From a virus, in the IMG/VR virus record IMGVR_UViG_3300041956_000313, positions 28,727 to 92,726 of that record: a DNA stretch of 64,000 bases; one strand, written 5' to 3'. The stretch's first letter is position 1. Each line of letters begins with the position of its first letter. The notes beneath the pieces are model-generated. The model searched no databases. It was not told where the DNA came from and saw only the letters and a list, made by a program, of their open reading frames with translations. Both the position numbers and the translations under genes were made by a program. Below, one piece after another: positions 32,503-41,897 of the stretch.

Positions 32503-35500
32503 ATGCCTGCTGCAATTGCCTACGTCGCTCAAGCCATAGCGACGTATTTCACGGCAAACTCGTTGGTCGTCGCGGTCATTCAGGTTGCGATTTACGCAGC
32601 ACTTGCCGTGGGCGTGTCAAAGGTACTGTCGGAGAAACCGAAGTTCGGAGACGGCTTCAACTCGGAAGCCGGACAAATGGTTGTGTCACGCGGCTCAGTG
32701 AACACCGACAGTATTGCTTATGGCCAGACCCGCAAGGGTGGAACGTTGATGTTCCTTGACGTTTCAGGTGAAGAGAACGCGCATTTGTGGCAGGCGGTTC
32801 ATGTCATAGGGCATGAGGTTGATTCTGTACAAGCGTTCTATCTAGACGATATAGAGATTCCGGTTGCATCGATCACGCCAGGAGGCGGCGTGGTCACTGC
32901 CGGTAAGTATGAGGACCGGGTGTATATTTGGTGGCATCTAGGCACCGACACACAGATGGCCGACGCGGCACTGATGGCGAACTTTCCTGATGACTGGACT
33001 GCGAGTGACCGAGCGAGAGGAAACTTTTACTTTGTCATTGCGATGACTCGTGATGGAAGCAACGCGGACGACCCCAAAGTATTTCCGACTGGTGCACCGT
33101 CTGCTGTGACAGTAGTGTTCAAGGGCTCAAAGGTCTACGATCCTCGTCTCGACAGCACGGTGGGTGGCTCGGGTTCGCACAGGCAGGCAATTAAGTCAAC
33201 GTGGCAGTGGTCGGACAATGTGCCGTTGTGCACGCGGGATTACATCTGTCGCGGCAACAGCGTTAATCCGTTCGAGTCTGGTTACGCTGAAGAGTATTTA
33301 ACCATCAACTTGTCGGAGCTCGCCGCTGCTGCGAACAGAGCAGATGCGACCATAGAATTTCCTGGAGATGTCTTTCTCAAGCAGTACACGTGCAATGGGT
33401 TGTTATCAACTGCTGATACGCTTTCGGCGAACCTAGAAATACTCGAAGAGGCGATGTCGGGCAAAGCATTCTATGCACAGGGTCAGTGGCATATTTTTGC
33501 GGGCGGTTACGATGTGCCTACTGTGATCATCCGGGGCCGTGACTTTGCAGGGCAAGTGTCGTTCATGCCCGAGGCACCGCACGACAAGCGATACAACGAG
33601 GTGCGCGCGATCTATCAGAACGCCGTGCAGTTGTGGCGTGATATCGAGTGTCTAGCGAGACAGAATCTCGACTATCAAGAGGACGATGGCGAGTATTTGC
33701 CGTTGACGATCAAGTCCAAACTGACGACTCACGAATACACGGCTCAATATCTGAGCTTCATACGTCTGCAGAAAACGCGAAACATGCAGGCGTTCTCTGC
33801 TGACATGAAGCCGCGTCTGCTTCAGATTCGACCGTGGGACACGGTCATGCTTGATGTGCCGGAGCTGCTTTGGGACATGGATGTGTTTCGTGTGCAGAAT
33901 TTCAAGATCAGCAGTGAGACAGGACTGCCTGAAGTTCTCTTCAAAGAAGAGCGGAGTGAGCTTTGGGAATGGGATCCGGAAAACGCTACTGAGCGTGAAT
34001 TTCCTGACGCAACCACTCCGCCGTTAGAACTGCCACCGGCCCCGACTAACCTGTCTGTTGCGTCACAGCCAGACAATATTCACTTGAAGTGGACGAACCC
34101 TGCACTGTCGTCATTCGAGTACATTGAGGTATGGCGCTCGACCGCTGCGCAGAACTTTTCGAACGCAACGAAGATCGCACGCGGTGTGTTCGATTCCTAC
34201 AATGATGCACAGACGGCCGCGGCCGGACAGTTTCGATACTGGGTCGTTGCAAGAAACAGGTATGGTGGTTCGTCAGCACGCGAGCCGAATGACAACTCTG
34301 GCAAGCTAGGGCAAGCGACGTCCATCGTTCCTACGATGACACTCGTGCCAAGAGGGCAGTGTGTTGCCACGTCTTCGAGCATCGAAAAGGTCGGTGGCAG
34401 CTCCGCGTGGGACTCCGACTGCTACTCACTTGAGACGTTCAGCAACGGCGTTATCTTGACTTGGAAGGCTGCGCAGACAAACAAAAACATCATCATGGGT
34501 CTGAACTCGGACCCGACGACAAATCAGAGTTACACGTCGATTGACTACGCAATGCAGATGCGTGCTGATGGACTTGTTGACATATACGAGTCCGGAGTAT
34601 TGGTGGGCTCGGCAGGCTCGTACACAACGAATTCGCAGTTCGCAATAATCTTCGACCAGACGACTTTGCGTTACATGATAGATGGTGTCATCAAACGTGC
34701 TGTCTTCTTGATCGGTCCGCGTACGTTGTTCCTTGACAGCTCGTTCAACGATCCAGGCGGCAAAGTTCTCAGTGTGAACATGGCGCCGACGTCACCGACT
34801 CCGGTAGCGGCGTTTCAGCTTATCGCGCGCGGCAATTGTCAGTATCAGAACGGCATGATTCAGAAGGTGGGCGGGAGCGGAGCATGGAATTCTGATTGCT
34901 ACTCGCCGCAGTTGTTCAATGCGTGCTCGCTCAAGTTCCGGTTCCCACAGCATCCGAGCATAGCCAACTGTCTCATCGGGCTCAACTCGGATCCCACCAC
35001 GGATCAGAATTACACGTCACTAGACTATGCATTCGAGCTCTATACAGCAGACGGCACGAATTACAGCTATTACATCTATGAAAGTGGTGTCAACGTAGTG
35101 GGGTCGACTGCGGCCTCTGCAAACGACAGATACGAAGTCAGATACGACGGGCAGTGGGTGAGGTACTACCGGAACAACACGGTTGTGCGTCAAGTGTTTG
35201 ACCCCGGCCGTCAGTTTGCTATGGACTCGTCGTTTTTCGAGCCGGGCACGACGGTCGTCGATGTTGAGTTTGGCGTACTCACTGAGTATGCACTCACTGC
35301 ATTTCTCACGACTGGCAACTGTCGGGTCAGTGACACGAACATCATCAAGCAGGGCGGCAGCTCCGCGTGGGACTCACAGGCTTACTCTGTTTCCGGTTAT
35401 CCGGTGTGCCACATCAGTGCGAAAGCAAATGGTGTGGGGGACATCATGATAGGCCTGAACAAAGATCCTACGACGGATGCAAATCACACGTCAGTCGACT

Positions 35501-36234
35501 ATGCGATGTACTTCACCGGCAGTGCAACGGTGCAGATTTATTTGAGTGGCACTCTGCAGGACACCTACGGCGGATACGACACGAACACAGAGCTGGCGAT
35601 TACATACGATGGCTCAGTAGTTCGCTTCTACAAAGACCGTGTGCAGATTTACAGCGTGAGTGACTCTGGCAAGACGTTTTTCATGGACTCGTCTTTCTAC
35701 ACGCCTGGAGCGGGGCTCAACTCAGTGAACTGGGGCCCGACGACAAATCTTGCAACCAGCAGCACGGCGCAGATTTCTCCTAATGCAGTTACTGAGGTTT
35801 CTTTGTCACGGGTGACTGGACCAGTCACAACAACATTGACGGGTGCAGGCAGCAAAACTGCGCAAATTGGGTACATATCTCGAACTGTGCCTAGTGACGA
35901 TACCCTAGTTTATGAGGTAATTGTTTCTTTTAGGTATGCAATCACGTTGACTGGGACTAATGCAAACTGGTCTGTGGAATTTTGCGCTGGGGACGGACCT
36001 ACAGATGTCGATGTTATCGCAGCTAGAGGCAGTCTGACTCAAGATTACATCAATGCCCTCCCTGATGGCGTGTATCGCTTTGCTACTGTGGTCGGGTCTG
36101 TTTCAAACGGAATTTTGGCGCCGGGCACTACGAGACGTTTTGGATTGGGAGTAAACATGGCTTACGCGCAAGCAGCAAATCTTAGTGTGCTCATTCAAGA
36201 CGTCACGATTAACTTGGGAGTAAGAAAGCGATGA
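32503..36234 (+). CDS. Tail tip attachment protein (gpJ-like) with Fn3 and three lectin-like repeats
   Basis: A 1243-residue protein. An N-terminal hydrophobic helix (residues about 10-40) is followed by the tip-attachment hub (to about residue 490). An Fn3 domain follows at about 510-605 (PPAPTNLSVASQPDNIHLKWTNP). Three homologous modules of about 160 residues begin at residues 614, 773 and 934. Each has 'G.C...', then 'GGS.AWDSD.YS', 'IMGLNSDPTT...YTS.DYA', 'YESGV' and 'FLDSSF'. A C-terminal beta domain ends the protein. The ATG at 32503 is chosen over an upstream in-frame extension that would overlap the NlpC-like gene. It likely sets receptor specificity. Confidence 0.85.
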   Translation: MPAAIAYVAQAIATYFTANSLVVAVIQVAIYAALAVGVSKVLSEKPKFGDGFNSEAGQMVVSRGSVNTDSIAYGQTRKGGTLMFLDVSGEENAHLWQAVHVIGHEVDSVQAFYLDDIEIPVASITPGGGVVTAGKYEDRVYIWWHLGTDTQMADAALMANFPDDWTASDRARGNFYFVIAMTRDGSNADDPKVFPTGAPSAVTVVFKGSKVYDPRLDSTVGGSGSHRQAIKSTWQWSDNVPLCTRDYICRGNSVNPFESGYAEEYLTINLSELAAAANRADATIEFPGDVFLKQYTCNGLLSTADTLSANLEILEEAMSGKAFYAQGQWHIFAGGYDVPTVIIRGRDFAGQVSFMPEAPHDKRYNEVRAIYQNAVQLWRDIECLARQNLDYQEDDGEYLPLTIKSKLTTHEYTAQYLSFIRLQKTRNMQAFSADMKPRLLQIRPWDTVMLDVPELLWDMDVFRVQNFKISSETGLPEVLFKEERSELWEWDPENATEREFPDATTPPLELPPAPTNLSVASQPDNIHLKWTNPALSSFEYIEVWRSTAAQNFSNATKIARGVFDSYNDAQTAAAGQFRYWVVARNRYGGSSAREPNDNSGKLGQATSIVPTMTLVPRGQCVATSSSIEKVGGSSAWDSDCYSLETFSNGVILTWKAAQTNKNIIMGLNSDPTTNQSYTSIDYAMQMRADGLVDIYESGVLVGSAGSYTTNSQFAIIFDQTTLRYMIDGVIKRAVFLIGPRTLFLDSSFNDPGGKVLSVNMAPTSPTPVAAFQLIARGNCQYQNGMIQKVGGSGAWNSDCYSPQLFNACSLKFRFPQHPSIANCLIGLNSDPTTDQNYTSLDYAFELYTADGTNYSYYIYESGVNVVGSTAASANDRYEVRYDGQWVRYYRNNTVVRQVFDPGRQFAMDSSFFEPGTTVVDVEFGVLTEYALTAFLTTGNCRVSDTNIIKQGGSSAWDSQAYSVSGYPVCHISAKANGVGDIMIGLNKDPTTDANHTSVDYAMYFTGSATVQIYLSGTLQDTYGGYDTNTELAITYDGSVVRFYKDRVQIYSVSDSGKTFFMDSSFYTPGAGLNSVNWGPTTNLATSSTAQISPNAVTEVSLSRVTGPVTTTLTGAGSKTAQIGYISRTVPSDDTLVYEVIVSFRYAITLTGTNANWSVEFCAGDGPTDVDVIAARGSLTQDYINALPDGVYRFATVVGSVSNGILAPGTTRRFGLGVNMAYAQAANLSVLIQDVTINLGVRKR
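34342..35738 (+). repeat. Three-fold internal repeat in the tail tip gene
   Basis: The coding sequence holds three tandem modules starting near 34342, 34819 and 35302. Each encodes a Cys near its start, a 'GGS.AW.S' motif, a 'GLN.DPTT' motif and a 'DSSF' end. The protein copies differ at most positions, so the duplication is old, or diversified under selection. Codon use looks like the rest of the gene. Confidence 0.8.
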
Positions 36235-36605
36235 GCTGGCATTTCTACAGTCTTGAAACCGGAGTATTCGTCGACTACGTGTATGAGGGTCCTGATGTCA
36301 CGTTGAACACTCCTGCTGGGTGCGCAGCGATCAGTGGGAATTTTGATCATCGGTTGCAGATGGTGGACGTTGAAACTAATGAGGTCATAGATGCGCCCGA
36401 ACCGATTGAGAGAGAGCTGAGTCAGGAGGCATCACGTGCAAGTGGACTAGCGAGTGCGTCAAGCATGGAAGTAAAACAACTACGTGCGTTGCGTGAGGCT
36501 GTTTTGCATCTTTTTGCAGGACAATCTAACGAGGAGGTTCCGGAATCAGTGCTCCGTCTCAGACAGATAGAAAATGACATTGGCAGCCTCAGTATCAGAA
36601 CTTGA
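36231..36605 (+). CDS. Tail-associated small protein
   Basis: A 124-residue protein coupled to the tip gene by ATGA. The N-terminus is beta-rich (WHFYSLETGVFVDYVYEGPDV) and the C-terminus helical. Size and place suggest a fibre-assembly helper, but no motif is decisive. Confidence 0.62.
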   Translation: MSWHFYSLETGVFVDYVYEGPDVTLNTPAGCAAISGNFDHRLQMVDVETNEVIDAPEPIERELSQEASRASGLASASSMEVKQLRALREAVLHLFAGQSNEEVPESVLRLRQIENDIGSLSIRT

Positions 36606-36689
36606 AGGCTCAAGTTTTGTGTGAATAATCACGTCAGGTCAGTCGGCCGCAGAGTGGTGCAGACTTTCTTGATGTTTGTCACCGTCACG

Positions 36690-36714
36690 AGCAGAGCTCG
36701 TGACGGACATCTCG
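36690..36714 (+). terminator. Palindromic hairpin in gap 36606-36758
   Basis: CCGTCACGAGC and GCTCGTGACGG form an 11-bp hairpin with a three-base AGA loop at about 36682-36706. An outer GGTCAG...CTGACC pair encloses it. No T-run follows. It separates the tip transcript from the appendage genes. No gene is seen in this 153-base gap. Confidence 0.55.
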
Positions 36715-36758
36715 GCCTGACCAAATCTCAAGTTTCTTCCTGACCTTACGAGGGTTCT

Positions 36759-37169
36759 ATGGCAAACTCATGGTACGATCAAGGACTTCAGTCCTTCGCC
36801 GGCGGAGACGTCGCGTGGGACACGTCTGACATCCGCTGCATTCTCATCGATGAAGCCGATGACGTCATCGATCTGGTGGTGGACGACTTTCTCGACGACC
36901 GTGCGGCCGCGTCGCGTGTTGCGGTGTCGACGTCCTTCGCGTCGAAGACGTTCACGGACGGCTACCTCGATGCAGCGGATATCACACTCACGTCGGTGTC
37001 GGGGGATCCGTCAGAGTCGGTCGACATTTACTGCCACGACGGTGGTGCGGACTCGGCGCGTGCGTTGCTGCTGAACTTCGACACGGCAACGGGGCTGCCC
37101 ATCACACCGGATGGCGGCAACATCACAATTCAGTGGGACAACGGTACCAATAAGATCGCACGCCTGTAG
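36759..37169 (+). CDS. Virion-associated hypothetical protein
   Basis: A 136-residue beta-rich acidic protein (SWYDQGLQSFAGGDVAWDTSDIRCILI). Similar small proteins appear in appendage regions of siphoviruses. 'GGNITIQWDNG' near the end is a typical decoration-protein sequence. The role is inferred from context. Confidence 0.65.
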   Translation: MANSWYDQGLQSFAGGDVAWDTSDIRCILIDEADDVIDLVVDDFLDDRAAASRVAVSTSFASKTFTDGYLDAADITLTSVSGDPSESVDIYCHDGGADSARALLLNFDTATGLPITPDGGNITIQWDNGTNKIARL

Positions 37170-37195
37170 GCGATAGACGATCAGGAGGCACTACT

Positions 37196-37633
37196 ATGTC
37201 CACTACACCAATTATCACTTCTCCGAAACGGCCGGAGAAGCTGACCATCCGTCGTGATCCGAACGCGCCTACTGAGGTGGTTCTTCTCGTCGATGGTCAG
37301 TACGTCTGCAACATTCCGTGGCAGGCGGCCGACAGAGTTGCACAGGCGCTCATCAGGTCAGCTCGTCTCTGTGAGCAGGAAGCGAACGCGAACAAGATCA
37401 TTCGAGCGGATGCTCTTTTGATCCGCACTGGAGCACCGTTCTCTTTGACCAGTGACCCGCGCATGCGGGCTGCTGCGTTCACAGATGCACAGTGGGACTC
37501 CGCTGCTCGCAAGGGAATGCCGATTCGCAAGAATCCGGTGACGGGTGCATGGACGGTTCCGTCAAAGCGTGACACTGGGACACCTGAGCTCAAGTTCACA
37601 GACCAATTTGGCAATGAGAGGAAGAAGTCATGA
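37196..37633 (+). CDS. Hypothetical protein of the tail-appendage region
   Basis: A 145-residue protein with AGGAGG before the start. A helical middle (WQAADRVAQALIRSARLCEQEANANKI) is followed by a basic C-terminal region. No family is recognised. It overlaps the next start by ATGA. Confidence 0.65.
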   Translation: MSTTPIITSPKRPEKLTIRRDPNAPTEVVLLVDGQYVCNIPWQAADRVAQALIRSARLCEQEANANKIIRADALLIRTGAPFSLTSDPRMRAAAFTDAQWDSAARKGMPIRKNPVTGAWTVPSKRDTGTPELKFTDQFGNERKKS

Positions 37634-37878
37634 GCAAAGAAGGCACCCCGAACTCGACGCTGGCCGAGTCGCGTGCAAAGAAGCAGGCGAAGCTCGACGG
37701 TCTCAAGAAGCGTCAGGAAGAGCTGAAAGCAACGCTCGACAAGGGCAACGCAATGCGCCTGAAAGGGAATGAGATCGCACGCGGCGCGCTGCCTGAGTAC
37801 AACTCCGTCACGGAGCAGATTCGGCGCCTCGAACAGCCGAATCAGAAAGAGCAGCGCGCCGAAGAGTCTGCTGCCTAA
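37630..37878 (+). CDS. Small coiled-coil protein
   Basis: An 82-residue protein that is nearly all charged helix (ESRAKKQAKLDGLKKRQEEL). It may be an assembly factor. No family is recognised. Confidence 0.62.
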   Translation: MSKEGTPNSTLAESRAKKQAKLDGLKKRQEELKATLDKGNAMRLKGNEIARGALPEYNSVTEQIRRLEQPNQKEQRAEESAA

Positions 37879-37890
37879 CACGCAGTAGTC

Positions 37891-39018
37891 ATGGCCAATC
37901 AGTTCGTCAGGATCGGTACCGGTCACTCGACCGGTACCGTACCGGCCGGAGTACGGGCCGGGCATTATCCGAATACATACTCACCGAACGGCTTTCCCGC
38001 TTCGCAAATCAGCGAGGTAGCCGGGCTGCCGAATTGTGCTGGCATTCATGCGTGGATCACGCACAGAGCTTGTGAGCCCACTCGCGGCTCGTACAGCTTC
38101 GGTCCCTTTCTCGATTACATGGACGACTGTGCCGCGGCCAACGTCGCAGTCAGTGCGTACGTCCAGGACAGGTCATTCGGCGCTTCTATCAAGAACATGC
38201 CGGATTACTATGATACGGAGATCGCAGGCGGCGGCATCTTTCAGAAAGCATTTGGCACGACTCCGAAGTCGTGGAAGCCGGGCATCGCCGCCCGAATATT
38301 CGCGTTCTGGACAGCATTGCTGAACGCGGTCAAGAATCACCCGGCTCTTGAGTTTCTAAAGTACGAGGAGGGTGACTCCGGTCTCTCGACATCGGAGTGG
38401 TCTGCAGCTCAGTTTGATCCAGATGACTATCTGCAGTTTTTGAAGGACTGGGTGTTGTGCTGTCGAGCGGCCGCGCCCAACGTCATCATCATTGCACCGG
38501 CAAACTTCTTGCCCTCCGGTCCTCAGGACATGGAAGAGTGGGTGCAATTCTGTTTCGACAACAAAGTAGGCATGGGTGGACCGGACGTCTTCCCGCAGCC
38601 GACTGCACAAGCACGTGGTCCCACTTGGACTGACAGAGTCATCAAGGGTCAGCACTATGTGAGTGGTCCTGGCTCGAACGATGCCGACTGGGACAACACC
38701 GGCATCGATCGCCGCGGCTCTATGTGCTACATGAATGACGTGCAAGACCCTGAGATGGGTAAAGGCTACGTCTGGACGCCTCAGCAGTTTTACGAGTACG
38801 CGAACAGCACTACGGTAGGGCTTGGGCAAAATCATCTCGTGTGGTGGAGGAAGAACTACACGTGGGGTAATCGTCCGGGGAATCAGCAAGTCTACTGGTC
38901 TGCGACGGGGCAGGACCCGGCGTTCTCGCAGACGAATCCGAACATGATTATCAAGTCGTGGCTACAGATGGGCGGACATCCGATGCGCACGACGAAGCCG
39001 ACTTACTGGAACGTCTGA
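37891..39018 (+). CDS. Tail appendage protein, glycoside-hydrolase-like fold
   Basis: A 375-residue protein. It begins MANQFVRIGTG, the same N-terminal tag as the next two genes. The body looks like a TIM-barrel glycosidase-type domain: 'GIHAWITHRACEPTRGSYSFGPFLDYMDDCAAANVAVSAYV', then 'LEFLKYEEGDSG' and 'NVIIIAPANFLPSG'. The Glu pair in YEEGDSG is a candidate catalytic site. It may degrade or bind host surface glycan. Confidence 0.62.
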   Translation: MANQFVRIGTGHSTGTVPAGVRAGHYPNTYSPNGFPASQISEVAGLPNCAGIHAWITHRACEPTRGSYSFGPFLDYMDDCAAANVAVSAYVQDRSFGASIKNMPDYYDTEIAGGGIFQKAFGTTPKSWKPGIAARIFAFWTALLNAVKNHPALEFLKYEEGDSGLSTSEWSAAQFDPDDYLQFLKDWVLCCRAAAPNVIIIAPANFLPSGPQDMEEWVQFCFDNKVGMGGPDVFPQPTAQARGPTWTDRVIKGQHYVSGPGSNDADWDNTGIDRRGSMCYMNDVQDPEMGKGYVWTPQQFYEYANSTTVGLGQNHLVWWRKNYTWGNRPGNQQVYWSATGQDPAFSQTNPNMIIKSWLQMGGHPMRTTKPTYWNV

Positions 39019-39020
39019 CC

Positions 39021-40172
39021 GTGGCGAATCAGTTCATCACGATTGGCTCGCAGGGCGGCATCGCGGCTGAGCTCGACTGGCAGGCGCGTGCGTTCGCTCC
39101 GGGTGTCGTGTGGAATCAGCCGATGTTGAGCGCAGCGGAAGTGAACAACTTCCGCCGGCAGAACTCTGCGGGCGGCATCGCTCCTAACATCAACGTCACT
39201 GACGGCAACACGAGATGGATATCAGGTGATTCGGTGACACCGGGGCATGGCTGCCTTGAAATTTTCGTCCCGGTTAATGCAGGCGGCTCTGCCGGCTTGC
39301 CGCTGTCCGGATGGCAGCGGCCGTTTCATGCGATGTTCGCCTCAATGAACGGTTTGCCGTACGATGATCCGGCCGCAGGCGGCACGGTCACGCGTCGCAA
39401 CTACAATCCGAACAATCCGGGCGCCTACAACTACAACACTGGATGGTATGGGCACGCTGACTATCACTCGCAGTCACCGGGTAACTTCGATGGCACTGAG
39501 TTTTACATTCAGTGTTGCGCAAAGATTTCCGCGAATGGCTTCAACGCCGGCAACGACGATGGCAAGCTCTTTTACATCGATCATCAGGACGGTGGCTCAC
39601 AAGAGTTGATTTGGCGCCGTCGTATTGGTCGGTATTGGGAGGGCTACACCGCGTTCGGTGATGCGAACGGCACTGTGCACGGACCACAGGGAGACCGGAA
39701 CGCTTACAACGCGCCCTTTGCCAAGACGTATCTGCAGCCGGGCTCTGATCCGCACAGAGAGCAGTGCTACTGGGAGAACCGTGCTGTCAGTCCGAACGAT
39801 GCAGCTCCGAATTGCTGGGGGTTTCGCGACGACCAGTGGTGCTCTTACCTGTTCTACGTGAAGTGCGGGCATGGCAATTACGACAACATCGGCAACGACT
39901 ACCCGAACTTGTACGACGTAAACAGCACGCTGAACAAGGACTCGATCATCCGTGCATGGGCCGCGCGTCCGGGGCAGACGTCGTACACGAAGCTCGTCGA
40001 CGTCCCGAACTTTATGTTCGTCTTTGACAGCACTCAGCCGAAAGGCTGGAATCAATTCACGTGCAGTGCTTACAACAACAACTCGCAAGTAGTGCAGTCG
40101 TGGTATCACAGATACACGGACATCATTTTCTCGAAGCTGCCTATAGCGTGTCCTCAGGTGTGGGCGGTTTGA
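39021..40172 (+). CDS. Tail appendage protein, lectin/lyase-like
   Basis: A 383-residue protein with a GTG start two bases after the preceding stop, as its N-terminus MANQFITIGSQGG matches its neighbours. The body is beta-rich with many Trp, Tyr and Asn (YNTGWYGHADYHSQSPGNFD, FYIQCCAKISANGFN). This resembles jelly-roll polysaccharide lyase or lectin domains. No catalytic residue is assigned. Confidence 0.6.
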   Translation: MANQFITIGSQGGIAAELDWQARAFAPGVVWNQPMLSAAEVNNFRRQNSAGGIAPNINVTDGNTRWISGDSVTPGHGCLEIFVPVNAGGSAGLPLSGWQRPFHAMFASMNGLPYDDPAAGGTVTRRNYNPNNPGAYNYNTGWYGHADYHSQSPGNFDGTEFYIQCCAKISANGFNAGNDDGKLFYIDHQDGGSQELIWRRRIGRYWEGYTAFGDANGTVHGPQGDRNAYNAPFAKTYLQPGSDPHREQCYWENRAVSPNDAAPNCWGFRDDQWCSYLFYVKCGHGNYDNIGNDYPNLYDVNSTLNKDSIIRAWAARPGQTSYTKLVDVPNFMFVFDSTQPKGWNQFTCSAYNNNSQVVQSWYHRYTDIIFSKLPIACPQVWAV

Positions 40173-40173
40173 C

Positions 40174-41439
40174 ATGGCGAATCAATTCATTCGAGTCGGC
40201 TCGGGCGGCACACCGGAGTGGTTCCTAAACCTTCCGTACTGGGAACGTCGCTACATCGCGGGCGGGCCGGGGTTCGGGCAGCCGTATCAGAACGGCGCAA
40301 CGATGTTCAGCGTCATGCCCAATCCGTACCCCTACAGTAACAACTGGGGCACGAACAGTCACATTGTTCCGTGGACGTGCGGCGAAGTCATTCAGTCGAC
40401 TGGTGAGTTCATCACTGCGGCTGAAGGTGGGCACGGTGACGGTGTAGATCATAGTATTTACGCTTTCCTCGTGCGCACTGCTGTGCCGTTCTGGAGTCGC
40501 ATTTGGGGGCCGAATATCGTTGCAGGCGGACATGATGCGAGTGCCGGTGCAAACTTGCCGTACTGTGCATGGGGCAATGGTACGCCGCGCACGGCGCACG
40601 GATGGTTCTCGCGAGTCGTCTCTCAGAGAGATAATCGCATCTGGCTGACGATGTGCAATGAAGGCGCGAGCGGCGCGTGGTCGTCTGATCAGTGGTCGAT
40701 ATCGCGAGACAATCTAGGCCCCGGAGTCGTCGCGGCAAATCTGTGGATGTATCACGGTCGACTCTGGACTGACGGCGTGCCCGATCGTTACTACCAGTCG
40801 GCGCCGCACGCGTACGATGAGGTCGCGCACGCTGTCATGCATGCAGTTGAAGGCTCGGGCACAGGGCAGGGCGTGCACAAAGTCGATGTTGCGACGTGCA
40901 TTGCAGCCGGCAATCAAGCCACGACCGGACCGAAGACGCCGGGCTGCACGACGTATGACGTGGGCTATGGGTCGAGTCTCTCGAACTCGTGGTCTGTCAT
41001 CACCTACAACACGTCGCCGCGGTGCTGGATCATGGGCGGACCGGACAGCAACGTGATTGCGGTCTGGAACCTCGAGGCTCCGAACGGCATTCGATTCAAG
41101 ACAGTGGGCGGCAGCATTTCGAATACATCGGGCATGGGAGCTTTCTACAATCCAGGCGGCCGCAAGATCATCGTAGGCGGTCCGTTGAACACGGACGTCG
41201 CAAATGACACGAACTTTTACACGATGAACGTGCCAAGTGATCCGTGGAATGCGTCGACCGGATTTACGGTAGCAACGCGCCCAACCACCGGTGATGCAGT
41301 TCAACGAGCCCCGGTGTACCGTGGAACTTACGGCAAGTTCCGCGCAATCGACATGCCTAACGGTGAGCAGTGCGCGGTGTGGCACAGCGGTTCAGCGAAT
41401 CAGCCGTCAATGGTCGCGCGGATTCCTCAGGTAGCGTGA
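40174..41439 (+). CDS. Tail appendage protein, possible beta-propeller
   Basis: A 421-residue protein. It begins MANQFIRVGSGGT. Repeating strand pairs with Trp and Asn/Gly turns (IVPWTCGEVIQSTGEFITAAEGGHGDG, SWSVITYNTSPRCWIMGG, AVWNLEAPNGIRF) suggest a propeller of the kelch or galactose-oxidase sort. It probably recognises surface glycans. No enzyme motif is certain. Confidence 0.6.
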   Translation: MANQFIRVGSGGTPEWFLNLPYWERRYIAGGPGFGQPYQNGATMFSVMPNPYPYSNNWGTNSHIVPWTCGEVIQSTGEFITAAEGGHGDGVDHSIYAFLVRTAVPFWSRIWGPNIVAGGHDASAGANLPYCAWGNGTPRTAHGWFSRVVSQRDNRIWLTMCNEGASGAWSSDQWSISRDNLGPGVVAANLWMYHGRLWTDGVPDRYYQSAPHAYDEVAHAVMHAVEGSGTGQGVHKVDVATCIAAGNQATTGPKTPGCTTYDVGYGSSLSNSWSVITYNTSPRCWIMGGPDSNVIAVWNLEAPNGIRFKTVGGSISNTSGMGAFYNPGGRKIIVGGPLNTDVANDTNFYTMNVPSDPWNASTGFTVATRPTTGDAVQRAPVYRGTYGKFRAIDMPNGEQCAVWHSGSANQPSMVARIPQVA

Positions 41440-41446
41440 GGGCAAC

Positions 41447-41896
41447 ATGAGAACTATCAAGCTAAGTCTTGCGTCTCCGGGAAAGTACGGTCTGGTGACG
41501 GTCAAGTCGGACGCTCAGACGATCGAGCGCGAGTATCGGATCACTGCAGACGAACTGCGAGCTCTGCATGCGTCAGTGAACGATGCGCCTCCGGGTCTCA
41601 CACAGCAAAAGTGGAATGAAGGCTTTTGCTACGTCGCGGGCAAAGACCATGACGTCGGTGATTGCGACGTGCAGAACGGCGAATTTTTGCGTGTGATGTA
41701 TCACGAAGAGATGGTTGCCGGGCGCATCATCAGTGAATTTGCGATCTTCGGCAAAGGTGAGTGGAGCGGGGACGCGCCTAATGTGAGTGTCACTGTTGAA
41801 GCGATCAGAGAGCTTGCCGATGCAGCAGCCGAAGCTGGCAAGACAGTTGTCATTACTAGGATCGAAAATGGCGAGATGACTGTGGAGAGCATCTGA
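41447..41896 (+). CDS. Hypothetical protein
   Basis: A 149-residue alpha/beta protein between appendage genes (IKLSLASPGKYGLVTVKSDAQ, then VSVTVEAIRELADAAAEAGKTVVITRI). No family is recognised. Confidence 0.65.
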   Translation: MRTIKLSLASPGKYGLVTVKSDAQTIEREYRITADELRALHASVNDAPPGLTQQKWNEGFCYVAGKDHDVGDCDVQNGEFLRVMYHEEMVAGRIISEFAIFGKGEWSGDAPNVSVTVEAIRELADAAAEAGKTVVITRIENGEMTVESI

Positions 41897-41897
41897 C

